A stretch of 64,000 bases of DNA from Larkinella humicola (GCF_008727875.1 NZ_VTWS01000006.1:1-64000); one strand, 5' to 3'; shown: positions 33,973-44,528, numbered from the stretch's first letter. The notes: generated from the sequence alone by a model not told the origin. Translations and numbers: made by a program.

Positions 33973-36900
33973 ATGAAAAAAAGAATACCACCACTGCTGA
34001 TTCTGCTGCTGGGTGTTATCCAGCCAGGTTTTGCCCAAATGCTCGCGAAGGCCCAGACCTCAGCCCGCCAGCCGCTGTCTGTGAGGCCCGAAAACCGCCA
34101 GTTGAAAGAAACCCTGCGGGAACTGAAAAACCATTATAAAGTAGACATTCTGTTTTTCGACCGGATTGTAGAGGGCTACGTCGTTTCGTCGGACGCTATC
34201 CGCTGGGACGACCGGCTGGAAACCAACCTGGAGACGGTGTTGAAACCGTTTGGGTTAAGCTATAAAAAATCAAAAAACGGGGGCTACGTGATCACCGCCA
34301 AAGAACCGCAGCGGAGGTCGGAAATCGAGCCGAGTCGATTTCCCGAAGCCCCTTTCGCCCGCCAAACCGAAAGCCGACAGGCCACCGAAGCAGCAGCGCT
34401 AGAGGTTCCGGCGGCCCGGGTAACGGAAAAACCGGTGGTTGCTGACATCACCATCCAGGGCCGGGTAACGGATGCCGGAAAAGGCGAAGACCTGCCCGGC
34501 GTGAGCATTGTCCTGAAAGGATCGACGCGCGGAACCACCACCGACGGAACCGGCACCTACAAGCTGGCCATCCCCGGTCCGGAAGCCGTTCTGGTTTTTA
34601 GTTTTGTGGGCTACGAACCGCAGGAAGTGCTGGTAGGGAGCCGTACCGAAATCAACGTCAGCCTGAAACCGGACATCAAAGCGTTGAGCGAAGTCGTCGT
34701 GGTGGGCTACGGGGTTCAAAAGAAAACCTCGGTAACGGCGGCTGTTTCGGCCATGAAAGGCGAAGAAATTGCCTCCGTTCCCGTCACCAACCTGAGCAAC
34801 AGCCTGGGGGGCCGACTGCCGGGCGTCATCGTCAAACAGGCTTCCGGCGAACCCGGTCGCGATGGGTCCAATATCTACATTCGCGGAATTTCCTCCACGG
34901 GCAACAACCAGCCCTTACTAATTGTAGACAACATCCCCCGCAGTTTTCAGCAACTCGATCCCAACACCATCGAAACATTTACGATCCTGAAAGATGCCGC
35001 AGCGGTGGCACCCTACGGGGTGGCGGGGGCCAATGGCGTGGTTCTGGTAACGACCAAACGCGGAAAAACCGGTACGCCGTCGCTGACGTATAATGCTTAC
35101 GTCGGCTTTCAGAATCCGACCGTCATGCCCGATTATTTATACGGCTACGACTTTGCCTCGCTGAAAAATGCAGCCGCTAAATACGCCGGGTTGCCAGAAC
35201 CGTATTCGGCGGAAGCGTTACAGAAATTCAGAGACGGTTCGGACAACGATTCGTACCCGGCCGACCATTATGTCAAGGAAATTGTCAATCGCAACGCCGT
35301 CATCACCACCCACAACATCGAATTGTCGGGCGGAGCCGAACGGATTAAATACTACGCCAGCCTGGGCTACCAGTACCAGGCCGGGATGTGGCCGTCGACC
35401 AGCAATAAACGGTATAACCTGGCGATCAACCTCGACGCACAGGCCACCAAAACCACCAAAATTTCTTTTAACCTGAACGGAAGGGTGCAAAAGTCGCAGT
35501 ATCCGTCGATTGGCACGTCGCGTCTTTTCGAACTAATTGCCTATTCCCACCTGCAAAACGGCCCACTGTTTTTCAGCAACGGCATGAACGGCACCTACGT
35601 CACCGGCAGCATTTACAACAGCGGCTATCAGAAAACCAATACGACGGCTTTGTATTCGCAACTGTCGGTGGAACAGGAGATTCCGTTCATTCCGGGGCTG
35701 GTTGCCAAAGGTACGATTGCCTACGATCCGACGATGGTTCTGGATAAAATCTGGACGACTCCGGTTCACCTGGCCACGATCAATACAACGACGAAAGTGA
35801 TCACCGACGGTATTTTCGGTCAGGCTAAATCGTCGCTGAACCAGACCTACAACCAGACCCAGCAATTGACCTACCAGGCCAGCCTGAACTACGTGCGGTC
35901 GTTTGGCAAAAGCACCGTGGGCGCGCTGGCGGTTTTTGAAGCCAAAGCCAACGACGCGATGCTGCTGGGTGCTACCCGCCGGAACTACAACCTGAGCATC
36001 GACGAACTGGACATGGGGAGTTCGAGTCAGGCCGACATGACGACCACCGGAACTTCCAACTACGGCCGGCAAATGGGTCTGGTTTACCGGGTTACGTACG
36101 ACTACGCCGATAAATACCTCTTCGAAGCCAGCGGTCGCTACGACGGCAGCTATTACTTTGCCCCCGAAAACCGCTACGGTTTCTTCCCGGCCTTTTCGCT
36201 CGGCTGGCGTTTGTCGGAAGAGAATTTCATCAAGAACAATGTGCGCTGGATCGACAACCTGAAACTGCGCGGGTCCTACGGCGAAGTGGGCGCGCTGGCG
36301 GGGAGTGCCTTTCAGTACATGAGTACCTACAGCGTGGTAGGTCCGGCCTATGTGCTTGGTGGCAACGCCGTTCAGGCCCTCCGCGAACGCAATGAACCGA
36401 ACCCGAACATCACCTGGGAACGCGCGAAAAAGACCGACATCGGTTTGGAAGCCACGTTATGGAAAGGCCTGCTGAACCTGGAAATGGATTATTTCTACGA
36501 AAAACGCTCAAACATGCTGGTTAATCCCGATGTCATTGTGCCTTCTGAATACGGCATCGGGCTAAGCCAGGTGAATGCCGGGATCATGCAAAATCAGGGC
36601 ATCGACCTGTCCGTTGGCTCGGCACACCGGTTTCCGTCCGGCCTGCGCATTGCGCTGAACGGTAATTTCACCTACGCCAAAAACAAGCTGTTGCAGGTGT
36701 TTGAAGCCGGGGCAACCTACAACAACCTCAACCGCCGGTTGACCGGAAAACCGCTCGGAACACAGTTTGGCTTTCAATCACTGGGTCTTTTTCAGGTGGC
36801 CGATTTTGACGAAGCCGGTAAGCTAAAACCGGGAATTGCAGTGCAACCCTGGGGGGCCGTTCAACCCGGCGACATCCGGTATCAGGACATGAACAACGAC

Positions 36901-37422
36901 GGCAAAATCAATGACGACGACCTCACCCGGATTGGTGACGCCGTAGCCACGCCCCGAATCATTTACGGGATTGCACCCAACGTCCAGTACAAAGGTTTCA
37001 CGCTCGACCTGCTGTTTCAGGGCGCGGCCAAAACCAACTTCTATTACTCGGGCAGTGCCGCCTGGGCATTCAGCAATGGCATGGGTGCGGTCCGGGAAAC
37101 GCTGGACTACTGGACGCCCGAAAATCCGGATGCGACGTATCCACGCATCACCAACGCCCCGACAACCAACAACACGCAGACGTCCTCCTACTGGATCGGC
37201 GATGCCAGCTACCTGCGGTTGAAGAGCGCGACCCTGTCGTATTCGATTCCGTCGGTGATCACGCAGCGAATAAAAATCCAGAATGCGCGGGTCTACGTAT
37301 CGGGGCAGAACATCCTGACCTGGACGAAGTTGCGGAATTTTGACCCGGAAATTACGCAGGCCAACGCCTGGAGTTATCCGCAGCAAAAAGTGATGTCAGT
37401 TGGCTTGAATGTAACGTTTTAA
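33973..37422 (+). CDS. SusC/RagA TonB-linked outer membrane transporter with STN domain
   Basis: Protein of 1149 aa. The order is signal peptide, STN signalling domain (about 45-115, LKETLRELKNHYKVDILF), a carboxypeptidase-like domain (ITIQGRVTDAGKGEDLPGVS), a TonB plug (SVVVVGYGVQKKTSVT; NSLGGRLPGVIV) and a 22-strand barrel with a terminal Phe. It forms an outer membrane nutrient channel with SusD, and the STN domain couples import to FecR and the ECF sigma. The frame is open from 33892, but ATG 33973 gives the signal peptide. Confidence 0.96.
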   Translation: MKKRIPPLLILLLGVIQPGFAQMLAKAQTSARQPLSVRPENRQLKETLRELKNHYKVDILFFDRIVEGYVVSSDAIRWDDRLETNLETVLKPFGLSYKKSKNGGYVITAKEPQRRSEIEPSRFPEAPFARQTESRQATEAAALEVPAARVTEKPVVADITIQGRVTDAGKGEDLPGVSIVLKGSTRGTTTDGTGTYKLAIPGPEAVLVFSFVGYEPQEVLVGSRTEINVSLKPDIKALSEVVVVGYGVQKKTSVTAAVSAMKGEEIASVPVTNLSNSLGGRLPGVIVKQASGEPGRDGSNIYIRGISSTGNNQPLLIVDNIPRSFQQLDPNTIETFTILKDAAAVAPYGVAGANGVVLVTTKRGKTGTPSLTYNAYVGFQNPTVMPDYLYGYDFASLKNAAAKYAGLPEPYSAEALQKFRDGSDNDSYPADHYVKEIVNRNAVITTHNIELSGGAERIKYYASLGYQYQAGMWPSTSNKRYNLAINLDAQATKTTKISFNLNGRVQKSQYPSIGTSRLFELIAYSHLQNGPLFFSNGMNGTYVTGSIYNSGYQKTNTTALYSQLSVEQEIPFIPGLVAKGTIAYDPTMVLDKIWTTPVHLATINTTTKVITDGIFGQAKSSLNQTYNQTQQLTYQASLNYVRSFGKSTVGALAVFEAKANDAMLLGATRRNYNLSIDELDMGSSSQADMTTTGTSNYGRQMGLVYRVTYDYADKYLFEASGRYDGSYYFAPENRYGFFPAFSLGWRLSEENFIKNNVRWIDNLKLRGSYGEVGALAGSAFQYMSTYSVVGPAYVLGGNAVQALRERNEPNPNITWERAKKTDIGLEATLWKGLLNLEMDYFYEKRSNMLVNPDVIVPSEYGIGLSQVNAGIMQNQGIDLSVGSAHRFPSGLRIALNGNFTYAKNKLLQVFEAGATYNNLNRRLTGKPLGTQFGFQSLGLFQVADFDEAGKLKPGIAVQPWGAVQPGDIRYQDMNNDGKINDDDLTRIGDAVATPRIIYGIAPNVQYKGFTLDLLFQGAAKTNFYYSGSAAWAFSNGMGAVRETLDYWTPENPDATYPRITNAPTTNNTQTSSYWIGDASYLRLKSATLSYSIPSVITQRIKIQNARVYVSGQNILTWTKLRNFDPEITQANAWSYPQQKVMSVGLNVTF

Positions 37423-37443
37423 TCCTGAAAACAACCACCCGCG

Positions 37444-39090
37444 ATGAACCTGTCTAGGCTTATGAAGTTGAATGGCAAAGTAGCTTTGCTGTTCCTGATC
37501 CTGGGAGTTTTCTCCTGCAAAGATTTTCTGGACGTGGCCCCCAAAGACCAGATTTCGGACGATATCGTCTGGACCGATGCCGCCACTGCCGACCTGTTTC
37601 TGAACAACGTGTATTCCGGGTTGCCGGGTCCGTTCAATGGCTTCGATCCGTGGGAAAACTTTACGGACAATGCCATGAACGGCGTCAACGGGTTGCCCAG
37701 CCGGGTTTTGTACTCGCCGTCGGTGTATACGGCCAGCAACGCGCCCAACTGGTGGGGGCAGTACGCCAACATCCGCCGGGCCAATTTATTCATCGAAAAA
37801 GTAACGGCGTCTGCCTTTCCGGATACCTGGAAAAAACCCAAAATCGCGGAGGCCCGGTTTTTACGCGCCTACTACTACCAATTGCTCTGGACGGCCCACG
37901 GCGGGGTTCCAATCATCACCAGTTCGCTGAACCAGAACACGCAGGGCGACGCCATTTTCCGGGCGCGCAACACCGACGAAGAAACCTACAAATTCATTGT
38001 GGACGAGTGTGCCGCCATTGTCGATGACCTGCCGCTCAAGGCCGAAGCGGGCCGGGTTTCCAAAGCCACGGCACTGACGCTGAAAGGCTGGTGCGAGCTA
38101 TTCTGGGCCAGTCCGTTGAAAAATACCGCCAACGACAAAGCCCGCTGGGCATTGGCGGCCGCTACCAACAAGCGTGTCATCGATCTGGGTTCACACAGCC
38201 TGTTTTCCAATTACGAAACGCAATTTTACGAGGACAACAACAACAATGTGGAAGTGCTTTTTGCCAAGCAATACCTCGGTGGTACGGCCCTGGGCAGTGG
38301 CAAAGAAGGCCTTTGGGGTCCCTGGATGGTCGGCGGGGTTCAAAAAGCCTACGGTGGCGTCGATCCGACGCAGGAACTGGTGGACGAATACGCGATGGCC
38401 AACGGTTTACCGATTTCAGACCCGGCTTCGGGCTACGATCCGCAGAATCCGTATGTGAACCGGGAAAAGCGGTTTTATCAGTCCATTGTGTATGATGGAT
38501 CGACTTGGGTTGGCGCCGAAATGGTAATGAAACAGGGCGTCGGTAGTCGGAATGCGACGGATTTGAGTAATACCAATGAAGCGACCAATACCGGTTATTA
38601 TTTGCGGAAGGGATTGAATCCAAAATACACCATCAACGGCAACCATTTGTTGAACAGCGGCAGTTTTATCATTTACCGCTATGCCGAGGTGCTGCTGAGT
38701 TATGCCGAAGCCCAGAACGAAGCCGTCGGGCCGGATGCGTCGGTGTATGCCGCCATCAACCAGGTGCGGACGCGGTCGGAATTACCGAACCTGAAAACCG
38801 GCTTGACGCAGGCCGAGATGCGGGTGGCAATCATGCGGGAACGCCGGGTGGAACTGGCGTTTGAAGAACGGCGCTGGTTCGATCTGATGCGGTTGAAGCT
38901 GGCCGAAAAGAACCTGAACGGAACGTTACACGCCATGAAAATTGAGCTGGTGGGCGGAAAACCGGTGTACACGGTCATTGCAGCACCGGAAGGCGGCAAA
39001 ACGTTTTTTGCCAACAAAAACTATTTGCTGCCGATCCCGCAATCGGCGTTGAACCAGAATACGAAGCTGACCCAAAACCCGAATTACTGA
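37444..39090 (+). CDS. SusD/RagB nutrient-binding lipoprotein
   Basis: Lipoprotein of 548 aa with lipobox GVFSC (Cys25), the surface lid of the SusCD pair. The TPR-rich fold shows at NNVYSGLPGPFNGFDPWENF, and the conserved C-terminal ELAFEERRWFDLMRLKL is intact. It binds the substrate and delivers it to SusC. A second in-frame ATG at 37462 would still keep the signal. The next gene starts four bases after the stop, implying translational coupling. Confidence 0.96.
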   Translation: MNLSRLMKLNGKVALLFLILGVFSCKDFLDVAPKDQISDDIVWTDAATADLFLNNVYSGLPGPFNGFDPWENFTDNAMNGVNGLPSRVLYSPSVYTASNAPNWWGQYANIRRANLFIEKVTASAFPDTWKKPKIAEARFLRAYYYQLLWTAHGGVPIITSSLNQNTQGDAIFRARNTDEETYKFIVDECAAIVDDLPLKAEAGRVSKATALTLKGWCELFWASPLKNTANDKARWALAAATNKRVIDLGSHSLFSNYETQFYEDNNNNVEVLFAKQYLGGTALGSGKEGLWGPWMVGGVQKAYGGVDPTQELVDEYAMANGLPISDPASGYDPQNPYVNREKRFYQSIVYDGSTWVGAEMVMKQGVGSRNATDLSNTNEATNTGYYLRKGLNPKYTINGNHLLNSGSFIIYRYAEVLLSYAEAQNEAVGPDASVYAAINQVRTRSELPNLKTGLTQAEMRVAIMRERRVELAFEERRWFDLMRLKLAEKNLNGTLHAMKIELVGGKPVYTVIAAPEGGKTFFANKNYLLPIPQSALNQNTKLTQNPNY

Positions 39091-39094
39091 CCCA

Positions 39095-42000
39095 ATGGTA
39101 ATTTCATTGACTAAAATACAGCAGTATCTTTTTTACAGTCTGATCGCTGCCAGCCTGGTGATGGTGCCGGGTTGTCAGAAGTCGTCTACCTCTTCGGGAA
39201 CCTCCCCCGAAGAGGCTTTGAAAACGTTCGAACTCGAACCCGGTTTTCAGATCGAACTGGTCGCCAGCGAACCGCTGGTGGCCGACCCGGTTGCGATGGA
39301 AATTGACGAGGATGGGCGGTTTTACGTCGTGGAAATGCACGGCTATCCGCTCGACAAAACCGGTACCGGAAAAATCAAACTGCTCACCGATTCCGATGGC
39401 GACGGTCGCATGGACCAGAGCACGGTTTTTGCCGAGAATCTCGTGTTGCCCACCGGGATCATGCGCTGGAAAAAAGGCGTGCTGGTGACCGACGCGCCGA
39501 ATGTCTACTACCTGGAAGATACCGACGGCGATGGCAAATCCGACGTCCGCGACACGGTTTTGACCGGTTTTGCCCTTTCCAATCCGCAGCACAACGTCAA
39601 CGCGCCCCTGCTGGGTCTTGACAACTGGATTTACCTCGCCCACGAATCGGCGGTGACGGCGCAGGTGTATAAGGAAGAATTTGGCGACCGCGGGAGTGAT
39701 GTTTTCTTCCCCAAAAAGCCTGACGGTATCCGCCTGCCCGACAACGCCAGTGGCCGCAGTGTCCGGTTTCGGCCCGACCGCTACGAACTGGAACCGGTGG
39801 CCGGCAATACGCAGTTTGGTCATACCTTTGACGCCTGGGGAAACCGCCTGCTGGTGAGCAACGCCAACCACGCCTTCCACGAAGTCATCACGACGCCGTA
39901 TCTGAAGCGCAACCCGGATTTGCTGGTTTCCAACGTCACCCAGTCGATTTCGGACCACGGCAATGCCGCCGAAGTGTTTCCGATCACCAAAAATCCGCAG
40001 ATGCAGTTGCTCACGGACATTGGCGTGATCACATCAGCCTGTGGCATTACGGCGTATCTGGGCGGGGCGTTTCCGGCCCTGTACGACAGCGTGACGTTTG
40101 TGGCCGAACCCGTCAGCAATCTGATTCACTTCGATAAAATCCATGAAAAAGGAGCCAGTTTTACGGCCAGCCGCATCCACACCGGCAAAGAATTTCTGGC
40201 TTCGACGGACGCCTGGTTTCGACCCGTCAATATGTACGTCGGACCCGATGGCGCGCTGTATGTCATTGATTATTACCGGCAAATTGTCGAACACCCCGAA
40301 TGGATGGCCGAAGACGTTATCAAATCCGGGGCCTTATACAACGGAACAGATCAGGGCCGCATCTACCGCATCACGCCCAAAGGAACCCAACCCGCCGTCC
40401 TGAACAAAGACCTGCTGGGGAAGGCGTCCAATGCGCAGTTGATCGAAAAACTGGGTGATCGGAATAGCTGGTGGCGCCGGAATGCGCAACGGCTTTTGCT
40501 GGATCGCGCGACGCCCCAGGATGTGGCAGGATTGGAAGTCATGGCGAAAAATCCGTCGTCGCCCCTGGGTCGTCTGCACGCCCTCTGGACGCTCGAAGGG
40601 CTGAAAAAACTTCGCCCCGAACTGATCGCTGTGGCATTGAAAGACCCGGTTCCGGGTGTCCGAACCAACGCGATCAAACTGTCGGAACAACATCTCAAAA
40701 CCACCCCGGCGCTCATTCCCGCGTTGCTGGCGATGCCGTCCGACAGCGATCCGAAAGTCCGCTTTCAACTGCTTTGCACCCTCGGTTTTGTTGAAACCCC
40801 CGAAGCCGCCAACGCCCGGCAGCAACTGCTGTTCACCGACATCGACGACCAGTGGGTTCAGATTGCGGCCCTTTCTGCGCCCGCGTCGCAAAAAGGCGAT
40901 TTGCTCAATGCGGTTTTGACGCGATACAAGCCCGACCAACCGGCGTATAGTTCGCTGGTCGAGCGACTCAGCGCCATGACCGGGGCCAGTCAGCCACCGA
41001 AAACGATTCATTCGCTTCTGGAGAAAGCGCTCACACCGGTTTCGGCAGCAAAAGAAACGTGGCAACCCTCCATCATCAAAGGCATCGCCCAGGGCGTAAA
41101 ACGGCGCAATGCGACGCTCGACTCCAATTTCCTGGCGGAACAACAACTGCTGATCCGGTCTTTTTTCGATCACCCCTCCCCTTCCGTTCGCTCGGCCTGC
41201 CTTCAGTTTTTGCAGGTAACGGGCCTGCCGGACGAAGCCCGGACAACGGCGGCATTTCAACAGGCGGTGCAGACGGCGGCTGATCCGAAACAGTCGGAAG
41301 AGAAGCGGTCGGAAGCCCTCGGTTTTCTGGCCCTGCGCGACGCAACGCCCCAGATTCCGCTCCTGAAAAAAATGATTGCTCCCAACGAGCCGCTGTCGGT
41401 TCAGGTGGCCGCGTTGAAAACCCTGAGCTCGATCCCCGATGCCACGGTCAGTGACTACGTGTTGCAAAAGTGGCCCGTCATGACGCCCGACATCCGCGAA
41501 CCGGCCATCGCTACGTTTTTCAGCGGCCCGGACCCGGTCAGACAGTCCCGGATCAAGCTGCTGCTGGATGCCGTCGAAAAAGGAACCATCGACCAGAACA
41601 GCATCGGCTGGCCCCGCAGCGTCGGTTTGATGGCGAACTCGAACGTCGAATCGCGAAACCGGGCGCGGGTGCTGCTGACGAAACGCGACAAACAGCGGGA
41701 TGAGGTCATCAAACAATACCAGACTTCGCTGGAACTACCGGCTGATGCGGACAAAGGTGCGCTGGTTTTCCAGCAGAATTGTGCCTTGTGTCACCAGATT
41801 GGCAGCGCGGGCGGGATTGCCTTCGGTCCCGATCTGGCCACCATCCGAAACCGGCGTCCGGCTTCCATTCTGGGCGATATTCTGAACCCGAACCTGTCCA
41901 TCGCCGACGGCTACGACCTCTGGACGATCACGCTGAAAAACGGCGAAACCCAGCAGGGATTGATCTCGACCGAAACACCAACGGCCCTCACGCTGCGCAA

Positions 42001-42148
42001 CCAGGGCGGCCAGGAAACCACCATTGCCCGGCAGGACATCGAGACCCTGAAAGCCATGAACATGTCGGCCATGACCGCCGGTCTGGAAAAACAGATCAAC
42101 CCGCAGCAAATGGCGGATCTGCTGGCGTATATCCGGAAGGCGAAATGA
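39095..42148 (+). CDS. PVC-type membrane-bound dehydrogenase with HEAT repeats and cytochrome c domain
   Basis: Lipoprotein of 1017 aa (lipobox MVPGC). A seven-bladed beta-propeller sugar dehydrogenase-like domain covers about 40-430 (FVEDGRFYV-like EDGRFYVVEMHGYPL, HNVNAPLLGLDNWIYL). HEAT-like helices fill the middle. A single-haem cytochrome c lies at the end: C896-A-L-C899-H900 with the Met ligand side downstream. The haem domain belongs to the Planctomycete-type family first described in Verrucomicrobia and Planctomycetes. It should oxidise an imported or extracellular sugar and pass electrons to the haem. It is coupled to SusD. Confidence 0.92.
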   Translation: MVISLTKIQQYLFYSLIAASLVMVPGCQKSSTSSGTSPEEALKTFELEPGFQIELVASEPLVADPVAMEIDEDGRFYVVEMHGYPLDKTGTGKIKLLTDSDGDGRMDQSTVFAENLVLPTGIMRWKKGVLVTDAPNVYYLEDTDGDGKSDVRDTVLTGFALSNPQHNVNAPLLGLDNWIYLAHESAVTAQVYKEEFGDRGSDVFFPKKPDGIRLPDNASGRSVRFRPDRYELEPVAGNTQFGHTFDAWGNRLLVSNANHAFHEVITTPYLKRNPDLLVSNVTQSISDHGNAAEVFPITKNPQMQLLTDIGVITSACGITAYLGGAFPALYDSVTFVAEPVSNLIHFDKIHEKGASFTASRIHTGKEFLASTDAWFRPVNMYVGPDGALYVIDYYRQIVEHPEWMAEDVIKSGALYNGTDQGRIYRITPKGTQPAVLNKDLLGKASNAQLIEKLGDRNSWWRRNAQRLLLDRATPQDVAGLEVMAKNPSSPLGRLHALWTLEGLKKLRPELIAVALKDPVPGVRTNAIKLSEQHLKTTPALIPALLAMPSDSDPKVRFQLLCTLGFVETPEAANARQQLLFTDIDDQWVQIAALSAPASQKGDLLNAVLTRYKPDQPAYSSLVERLSAMTGASQPPKTIHSLLEKALTPVSAAKETWQPSIIKGIAQGVKRRNATLDSNFLAEQQLLIRSFFDHPSPSVRSACLQFLQVTGLPDEARTTAAFQQAVQTAADPKQSEEKRSEALGFLALRDATPQIPLLKKMIAPNEPLSVQVAALKTLSSIPDATVSDYVLQKWPVMTPDIREPAIATFFSGPDPVRQSRIKLLLDAVEKGTIDQNSIGWPRSVGLMANSNVESRNRARVLLTKRDKQRDEVIKQYQTSLELPADADKGALVFQQNCALCHQIGSAGGIAFGPDLATIRNRRPASILGDILNPNLSIADGYDLWTITLKNGETQQGLISTETPTALTLRNQGGQETTIARQDIETLKAMNMSAMTAGLEKQINPQQMADLLAYIRKAK

Positions 42149-42227
42149 GTTTACGGTTTACGGTATTCGGTTTACGGTGGCTGACGCATGCAAACAAAAC
42201 GCGTCAGCCAACTGAAAACCGTAAACC
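42149..42227. repeat. palindrome, second copy of TTTACGGT/GCTGACGC family
   Basis: It begins immediately after the TGA at 42146-42148. Words TTTACGG, GGTATTCGG and TTTACGG precede GGCTGACGC (42179-42187), which pairs with GCGTCAGCC (42201-42209) around a 13-base loop; the far side ends AAAACCGTAAACC. The words are those of the element at 2141-2232. Confidence 0.8.
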
Positions 42228-42255
42228 CAAAAAAACACTTCTTAACCCCTTAACC

Positions 42256-43608
42256 ATGCTTTTTTTTCAAAACCATATACCGACTTTTAAACGCCGGACC
42301 GGCCTTTGGGCGGTAGCTGTTCTATTGCTTTTCCCGATAAGGAGTCAGGCCATCAACCCCAAAGCCACCGGTCTTCGGGCGGCTGTGGTCAAGGTGGACG
42401 TGACGCCGGAAGGTCACCAGATGCTGCTCGGCTACGGTGCCCGGCGCTCGACCGGGGTTCTGGATCGGATTTACCACCGGATCACCGTACTGGACGACGG
42501 CAAAACGCAGTTCGTGCTCGTATCGTCGGATTTTGCCGTGGTTTCGCCTTCCGAATACGACAAAGTGGCCGCTAAGTTGAAGAGCCAGTTGGGCATCGAT
42601 CCGGTGAATTTCTGGTGGACTTTAACGCACACGCATTCGGCACCCGAAGTAGGCCCTCCCGGTTTACCGGCCCTCTTTATGGGCGAACGGTATCAGCATA
42701 AATTCGATTCGGACTACACCGATGTGGTCGAAAAGAAGTTGATTGACGGTGTCGCCGAAGCCCGGAAGAAACTCGAACCGGCCCGGTTGGGGGTGGGCTG
42801 GGGCATGGCGCAGGCCAACATCAACCGTCGGGCCAAGGGCGTCGACGGCAAAGCGTTTCTGGGGATGGACCCGGATGGCCCGGTCGATCGCCGGATCGGG
42901 ATGCTTCGACTGGATAAAGCAGACGGTACCCCGATGGCGTTGATTTCCAATTATGCGATTCACGGAACGGTGATGGGGGGCGAAAACCTGCTGATCAGCG
43001 GGGATGCGCCGGGCGTGGTGGCTCAGTATGTAGAAGAACAACTGGGCATTCCATTGCTGTTCATCAACGGAGCCGCTGGCAATATTGCCCCGATCTACAG
43101 CCAGTATGCGAACCACAAAATCGGGCGACTCCACCAGTTCAAGACCTTACTGGGTGACAAAATCATTGCCGCCAACCAGTCGATCAAGGCGACCACGGCG
43201 GATATCAGCCTGAAAACCGCCAGCCTGGTTGTCGAAACACCCCGGAAGCCCGAACTTGGTTGGGTCGATGATTTGAAAGACTACACCCGCACCACCAAAG
43301 CCGGGGTGAACATGGTCAAATTGCCCGTCCGGTTTTTGCAAATCAACGACGACATCGCCATCTGGAGCGCCCCGCTTGAGTTGTTCTGTGAAATCTCCAA
43401 CGAGGTTCGCGACCGGTCGCCTTTCCCCTATACCTTCTATTTTGGCTACGGCAACGGCTGGCTGGGGTATTTGCTGACGGCCGAAGAAATCACGCACGGT
43501 GGGTATGAGATAACGGTTTCGCCCTACACGCCCGCTGCCGCCAAAGATCTGACGGAATCCGTGGTCAATTACTTGCAGTCACACCCTCCCATCGTTAAAA
43601 AACCATGA
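42256..43608 (+). CDS. neutral/alkaline ceramidase-like N-terminal domain protein
   Basis: Exported protein of 450 aa (signal MLFFQNHIPTFKRRTGLWAV, cut near SQA). It covers the catalytic part of the neutral ceramidase family, with zinc-site histidines in LTHTHSAPEVGP and ISNYAIHGTVMGG, and the FINGAAGNIAP segment. Full ceramidases are longer (about 650 aa), so the C-terminal immunoglobulin-like domain is missing. It would hydrolyse an amide or ester bond in lipids or acylated sugars. It follows the dehydrogenase gene after a palindrome. Confidence 0.82.
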   Translation: MLFFQNHIPTFKRRTGLWAVAVLLLFPIRSQAINPKATGLRAAVVKVDVTPEGHQMLLGYGARRSTGVLDRIYHRITVLDDGKTQFVLVSSDFAVVSPSEYDKVAAKLKSQLGIDPVNFWWTLTHTHSAPEVGPPGLPALFMGERYQHKFDSDYTDVVEKKLIDGVAEARKKLEPARLGVGWGMAQANINRRAKGVDGKAFLGMDPDGPVDRRIGMLRLDKADGTPMALISNYAIHGTVMGGENLLISGDAPGVVAQYVEEQLGIPLLFINGAAGNIAPIYSQYANHKIGRLHQFKTLLGDKIIAANQSIKATTADISLKTASLVVETPRKPELGWVDDLKDYTRTTKAGVNMVKLPVRFLQINDDIAIWSAPLELFCEISNEVRDRSPFPYTFYFGYGNGWLGYLLTAEEITHGGYEITVSPYTPAAAKDLTESVVNYLQSHPPIVKKP

Positions 43609-43621
43609 CCGCGGTTTTTCT

Positions 43622-43629
43622 TACCTTTG
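43622..43629 (+). promoter_or_regulatory. candidate -7 box for the deacetylase gene
   Basis: TACCTTTG matches TAnnTTTG exactly, 20 bases before the ATG at 43649. It lies just past the ceramidase gene, so the deacetylase may have its own promoter inside the cluster. Confidence 0.5.
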
Positions 43630-43648
43630 TCTTTCAGACTTTATTCCG

Positions 43649-44473
43649 ATGAAACTAACCCCGATCCTGCGCGCATCTACCCTATTCTGCGCCCTCCTTA
43701 GCCTTTCGTTTTCGAGCGAAATGCCATCCGTCAAACCATCGGCAGCCCCCATTGTCTGGCCGAATGGCAAGAAAGTAGCCTTGAGCCTCAGTTTCGATGA
43801 TGCCCGATTGAGCAACGTCGACAAGGGGACGGTTTTGCTCGATCAATACGATGTCAAAGCCACGTTTTTCGTGGTGCCATCGGCGGTAAAAAAACGGCTG
43901 GAAGGCTGGAAAAAAGCCGTAGCCAGTGGTCACGAAATGGGCAATCACTCGGTCAATCACCCGTGCAGCGGCAATTTTACGTGGTCGCGGGAAAAGGCGC
44001 TGGAGGACTATACCGGCGAGAAAATGCGGGCGGAACTGATCGAAGCCAACCAACAGGTGCAGGAACTGCTGGGCGTTAAACCGGAGGTGTTTGCCTACCC
44101 CTGTGGGCAGATGTTTATCGGGCGCGGGCGCAGTACGCAGAGCTACGTGCCGATTGTGTCCGATCTGTTCATCAGCGGCCGCGGCTGGCGGAATGAAGCG
44201 CCCAACGATCCTGCTTATTGTGACATGGCCCAGATTTATGGGATGGAAATGGACGGAAAGGATTTCAGTGAAATCAAAGACCTGATCGAAACCGCCCGCA
44301 AAACCGGGCAGTGGCTGGTGCTGGCGGGTCATGAAACGGCCGAATCCGGGGGACAAACCACACGCCTGGCCATGTTGAAGCAACTCTGCGAATACGCCAA
44401 AGACCCCGCCAACGGCGTCTGGATCGCCCCCATCGGCACGGTGGCCAAACACGTTAACAAACAACGGAATTAA
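43649..44473 (+). CDS. polysaccharide deacetylase (NodB domain)
   Basis: Protein of 274 aa with a signal peptide (MKLTPILRASTLFCALLSLS). The NodB motifs are intact: the catalytic Asp pair in LSFDDARLSN, the zinc HxxxH in NHSVNH, and the later FAYPCGQ segment. It should remove acetyl groups from a polysaccharide or peptidoglycan in the periplasm. It follows the ceramidase-like gene and precedes an esterase fusion, a set of deacylating enzymes. Confidence 0.9.
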   Translation: MKLTPILRASTLFCALLSLSFSSEMPSVKPSAAPIVWPNGKKVALSLSFDDARLSNVDKGTVLLDQYDVKATFFVVPSAVKKRLEGWKKAVASGHEMGNHSVNHPCSGNFTWSREKALEDYTGEKMRAELIEANQQVQELLGVKPEVFAYPCGQMFIGRGRSTQSYVPIVSDLFISGRGWRNEAPNDPAYCDMAQIYGMEMDGKDFSEIKDLIETARKTGQWLVLAGHETAESGGQTTRLAMLKQLCEYAKDPANGVWIAPIGTVAKHVNKQRN

Positions 44474-44495
44474 AATAGAGATGGTAATTTTTTGT

Positions 44496-44528
44496 CAGCC
44501 TCCGGCTTCTGGCCGGAGGCTGATTTTT
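44496..44528 (+). terminator. intrinsic terminator behind the deacetylase gene
   Basis: Arms CAGCCTCCGGC and GGCCGGAGGCTG pair almost perfectly around a three- or four-base loop and are followed by ATTTTTTC. It closes the SusCD-to-deacetylase unit, 22 bases after the stop codon. Confidence 0.85.

Noticed and set aside
40334-41716. 460-codon antisense frame inside the PVC-type dehydrogenase gene
   Set aside because: No domain or signal is visible and it overlaps the HEAT-repeat part of a well-supported gene.
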